Below are positions 18,731-22,133 of a stretch of DNA of 22,133 bases, piece by piece (the stretch's first letter is position 1; each line of letters begins with the position of its first letter). The notes under the pieces are model-generated. The model was not told where the DNA came from. It ran no database searches and saw only the letters and a program-made list of their open reading frames with translations. Made by a program: the position numbers and the translations under genes. Origin of the DNA: Chara braunii (lineage: Eukaryota; Streptophyta; Charophyceae; Charales; Characeae); NCBI GenBank assembly GCA_003427395.1, contig BFEA01000102.1:1093232-1115364 (forward strand), read 5' to 3'.

Positions 18731-18785
18731 GGATCAACATTAGTTTGCATGCCCTCTGAATGAGGCCATGAACCAATGTTGATCC
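18731..18785. repeat. Compact 55-nt hairpin
   Basis: GGATCAACATT (18731-18741) and AATGTTGATCC (18775-18785) are perfect complements. Pairing continues inwards (GTT with AAC, CATG with CATG, CCTC with GAGG), interrupted by one A:C, a 2-nt bulge and one C:C. The loop is TGAAT. This makes about 22 pairs in 55 nt. It resembles a small-RNA precursor or a foldback element tip; there is no transcript evidence. Confidence 0.75.
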
Positions 18786-19027
18786 TAACCCCCAACAGGG
18801 TCAGTCCTATCTCGTCCCAAGCTTCCCTCCCATCATCCATCTCAACTGTCTATGGCTCCAGCACTCAGCGAGCATCTATAGCAACTACTCTATCCAAAAG
18901 ATGTCCCGGGTGAGAGCCCACAAGCATGCATGCACAAACATCTCTCACAATCCCACATTGATTCAGCCACGTAGTTCGTGAGATCCATCAGTTCTTCCCT
19001 TTTACGTCCCCCTCACTTAGGGCATAG

Positions 19028-20214
19028 GATCAAGCAAGGCCCTAACCTAAGGGTATGCCTGACCTGCCTAGGTAAACAAGTAAAGTACGCTCAACCGGGT
19101 TGCCCTAACCTAAGGGTGTGCCCAACATAAACTATATATATAAGGCATATGACCAGACTGCCCTAACCTAAGGGTGTGTCTGGCTTCTGCTTAACTGACG
19201 ACATGAAGCATAGGTCTAGACTGCCCCAACCTAGGGGTGTGTCTAGCCAGCCTTAAACAAGGTTACATAAACTGCCCCAACCTAGGGGTATGCTTAACCT
19301 GCCTAGCACATACACGAACGACGGATGGTTGGACCGCCCTAACCTAAGGGTACGTCCAACCCACAGAACATCAACGACAAAAGCATATCGCTAGGCCGCC
19401 CCAACCTAGGGGTACGCCTAGTTAGCTTACACGGTTTAAGTTACACAAGGCATGATCTGCCTGAACAAAGTACAACGACGTATGGCTAAGCCGCCCTAAC
19501 CTAAGGGTACGCTTAGCCTCCGTAACAACAGTTTAAGCAACCACAAATACTTGCACAAACTTTATGATTTTCCTTTTCTTCTTAGGCAGATAGTCAGACC
19601 TACCCAACCTAGGGAGACATCCGACTCTGCTTTGTGTTTAGAAGGGAAAATAAAAGCAAGTTTATACTAACTCTCTGACCTTTTCTGTTATTACGAGCAT
19701 AGGACTGAACCGCCCTAACCTAAGGGTACGTCCAGCCTACCCGAGTTACCTCCTTTATACTTTTCACTTGCTTTCTTTTTCTTTTTACTGCTACCTGACT
19801 TATTGACTGGCTTTCCCAACCTAGGGTGCCCGGTCTGTCAGAAATATAAGTTCAATAGTACATATATCCCAATTTTATACTAAAGGTGACACTTCTGTTC
19901 ATGGCTTATGGCTGAGCCGCCCTAACCTAAGGGTACGCTCAGTCTTATACCTTTGCTCCCTCAGAAAAAACACACAGGACTGGGGTCACGCAACCTAGAA
20001 TGCCCCAGTTCTGTTTCAAGAACCCACAAAAGAAACATCAGAATTCTGAGACATCCCAACCTACGACGCTCATCCTCCTGTTCAGAAACCCCAAAAAGAA
20101 ACAGCGGCTGGTCCGTCCAACCTAGGATAGGTCCAGCCCTCAAAATCATACAGTCAGTCCCACAAACATAAAATAAACACAGCATTGAACCCACTCAACC
20201 TAGAGGGGTCCAGC
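19028..20214. repeat. Array of 16 hairpins with invariant AACCTA loop and covarying stems
   Basis: Sixteen units each contain the hexamer AACCTA, starting at 19044, 19107, 19165, 19228, 19279, 19341, 19403, 19498, 19606, 19717, 19818, 19924, 19992, 20058, 20119 and 20197. The bases closing the loop pair and covary: CCCT/AGGG in seven units, CCCC/GGGG in three, CCC/GGG in two, TCC/GGA in one and CTC/GAG in one. Two units have a weak inner stem. Outer arms differ between units yet mostly pair within a unit: GGTTGGAC/GTCCAACC (unit 6), GGCTAAGC/GCTTAGCC (unit 8), TCTAGAC/GTCTAG (unit 4), ACAGGACTGGGG/CCCCAGTTCTGT with one G:T (unit 13), GGCTGG/CCAGCC (unit 15). The best units have a 2-nt and a 3-nt linker between inner and outer stems. 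Units 1, 2, 5 and 14 have weak or irregular arms. No open frame runs through the array. Identity is unknown; it could be part of a retroelement's untranslated region. Confidence 0.9.
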
Positions 20215-20220
20215 CTTTGG

Positions 20221-22114
20221 TTGACCCAGTCAAGACATGCAATACAACCTTCAGCCCACCTTCCCCCAGTTCATCCTTGTCTGCATTCACTCAATTAGAC
20301 ATCTGATCTCTCATATACTTGTTACTTTAACCTTCACAATGCATGTCCTGACATACATAACAAAAGAGAAAAGTAATAGCTTCACATAGCTAAGTTCAGA
20401 TAGCCCAGGGATAATACATAGGGGAAGGGATCACACAGGTTAACGAAGATATACCTGAAGTTCCCTGGCTCCAGAACCCCGCCTGGGTTCCGGCAGAGCT
20501 CCCGCAATCGGTGGGGCAACCTCCCACAGAGGCCTTAGTGCGGACCTACGGGTCGCAATCCCGCCTTCCGCCTTCCTCTCGTAACCAAAGACCAGACTGA
20601 GAGTAAGAAGGGTAGAGGCAGATAGAGTAGACTCTCGAGATCCAAGAGAGGGACAACTCAACTCACAGTGAGAGGGCCTTGGAATCTGGATGCTCCTGAG
20701 GGCCCCGCAATGATGGCCAAAAATAGAGCAGTCGAGACGCTCCAATAGCAGCCAAACCCAAAGTAACAGCCCTCAAACGGCCTCCAACACCACAGCCATT
20801 AGCCCCCTGATGAGGTCGGATCTCACTCCCAAAGTCACCACACTTCCCTTTTTCACGGTGCCCTCTCAGGTCAGCCAACGTCGCTGCTGTTCTCACAGAG
20901 GCCCAACGTCCCACTCAGCAGCACTGCGCGGCGAATGACACCGTCCTGCAGCAGCAACCCTACCTGCCGCAGACGCTGTCGAACACTCAGAAACCCGAGC
21001 GCCCTGTAATAGTACCAAGCCCTGAAGTGTGACAGTTCCACGTCCGCCCCCTTAGCCGCAGCAAGGACCCTGCCGTAAGAAGGAACAGGAATAGTGCACA
21101 GTGGCTGTCTGTGGTAACCAACAGCACCCCCTAGACTGCTTAGGCACATAAGAGAGCACGGTCCTAAGGCTGCTACCGTGGAACAGGAGCAGCAATAGTC
21201 AGTTAACAATACAGTACCCGCCGTCAAGGGAGGTAGTAGCGCGGTATTGCCGTAGTGTACCGCAAGGGGCAGTCCCCAGGTCAACAGCAGTGCACTGCCA
21301 AGCACAGTTGGTGCCCACCAGTCAGCAACCCAACAGGGCAGGGGTGTGCAGCAAGGTGGCGCTGCAGCAGCTCAATACGAGTACAGCAACGCACAGATCG
21401 TGTGTCGTGTTAGCCTGACCCAATAGCAGTAAACTCCCTGCACCACCTGACCACCCCTCTAAGTCACTGGGCCTCTCCCTCTCTGCCTGAACTGCAACTA
21501 CGTGGCCTAAAAAGGTCGTGTTCGAACAGAGTACACCCTGGCTTTACTTAATGCAATAGCCGCCGTCGATTTCCAACAGACTGCTTTCCTCGCAGCAATC
21601 GCATATAATCAGTGTGATAGTGTACCGCCAGCTAGGGTGGCACCATGACTTGCTGGGCCTGGCGACAAGGCGGACAGTGAACGCCCCTATTGATGATATC
21701 AAAAGTGAGCAGCCACTGCCCCCGTAGATCGAGAGAGGGGCTGTACTTGCAATAGTCCGAACCTCAACGACCTACAGCGGCTCCCTGACTCCCCTAGCTA
21801 GCCACAGTATGCAGTGCACTTCAACGAGGGCTTGGTAATCCACAGTGGTACACAGCGGAACACACCGAAGTACTGGAGCAGCAACTTAGTAGTACAGTAG
21901 CTTTACAACAGCAGTCTGACTGCTCGCTGCCCTGCTGTACCGCTCTTAGAAGGAACAGTGGCCCTTGGTGATGGCAGCCACTGCTGCTAAGACAAACACC
22001 CCTTCAAGTCTACGCAGTGCCCTTCAAAACCCCAGCCACTGTCTTGGCCACTAACACCGCACTGTCCTTAGTAACAGGCCAATGCTGGAACAGCGGCCTA
22101 CATCAAGATATCAG
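20221..22114. other. Unassigned GC-rich sequence
   Basis: I see no supportable gene in nearly 1.9 kb. Small structures include TTGAC-CCA-GTCAA at 20221-20233 and an 8-of-9-pair hairpin at 20471-20493 (CCAGAACCC against GGGTTCCGG). From about 20930 onwards CAGCAG, GTACCG and AGTAGT words recur without a regular period. Minus-strand frames up to 144 codons exist (20871-21305) but show no family motif. Confidence 0.5.
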
Positions 22115-22133
22115 AAAAAGAAAAAAAAAAAAA
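22115..22133 (+). repeat. A-rich run at the window edge
   Basis: A5-G-A13 reaches the last base. It could be the 3' tail of a retroposon, a microsatellite, or the edge of a contig. The sequence beyond is not available. Confidence 0.7.

Noticed and set aside
19028-20214. CRISPR array
   Set aside because: The recurring part is a short 14-nt core, spacing is irregular, the variable parts are self-complementary arms rather than unique spacers, and the context is eukaryotic.
20511-20527. Seventeenth hairpin of the array (GTGGG - GCAACCT - CCCAC)
   Set aside because: The loop holds AACCT but lacks the final A of the hexamer, the loop is 7 nt, and it lies 300 bp beyond the last unit; likely chance.
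20871-21305. 144-codon minus-strand gene
   Set aside because: Leu/Cys-rich translation with no family motif, no neighbours in frame and no intron signals that I trust.
16966-22133. 3' LTR of the gypsy-like element
   Set aside because: No second copy of the TGTGACGAACC start or of other LTR landmarks was found in this interval.

Overview
This is a eukaryotic, repeat-dominated stretch with no intact host gene that I can support. The retroelement types fit a green-lineage (plant or streptophyte-alga) nuclear genome: two bicistronic non-LTR retrotransposons (LINEs) with an APE-type endonuclease, and an LTR element whose primer-binding site matches the 3' end of plant initiator-Met tRNA (TGGTATC-type). 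Sixteen isolated N bases between 17886 and 18232 point to a draft assembly. A charophyte such as Chara is possible, but the sequence does not prove it.

Layout. 1-222: low-complexity flank with degenerate CGCCCTTTTC-type repeats. 223-7068: LINE copy A, 5'-truncated, with a broken ORF1 (CCHC knuckle, 251-2523) and a broken ORF2 (endonuclease, reverse transcriptase, C-terminal zinc knuckle, 2571-7068). 7069-9108: non-coding, with a long near-perfect hairpin (7426-7605), about 1 kb of extremely C-rich DNA, and a (GA)25/A24 microsatellite. 9109-13298: LINE copy B of the same family, which keeps the ORF1 N-terminus lost in A and is cut off in ORF2. 13299-about 17640: a Ty3/gypsy-like LTR element apparently inserted into copy B, with a putative 2.3 kb 5' LTR, a PBS, gag and a nucleocapsid knuckle. 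No pol and no 3' LTR are visible. 17641-19027: unassigned sequence with Ns, a palindrome, an 84-bp-period repeat and a compact hairpin. 19028-20214: an array of 16 hairpins. 20221-22133: unassigned, ending in an A-run at the window edge.

How the parts relate. Comparing the two LINE copies allows both to be read. ORF1 is about 915 codons and its stop lies exactly 47 nt before the ORF2 start in both copies. Copy A is broken by frameshifts and stops. Copy B ORF1 keeps one frame for 2.75 kb but carries six stop codons. Where one copy has lost a catalytic residue the other often keeps it, so the family was once functional.

The most unusual object is the array at 19028-20214. Sixteen short stem-loops share an invariant hexaloop AACCTA. 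The closing stem changes by compensatory pairs (CCCT/AGGG, CCCC/GGGG, TCC/GGA, CTC/GAG), and the outer arms differ from unit to unit but in most units are self-complementary. I know of no named element with this design. It looks like structure being conserved rather than primary sequence.
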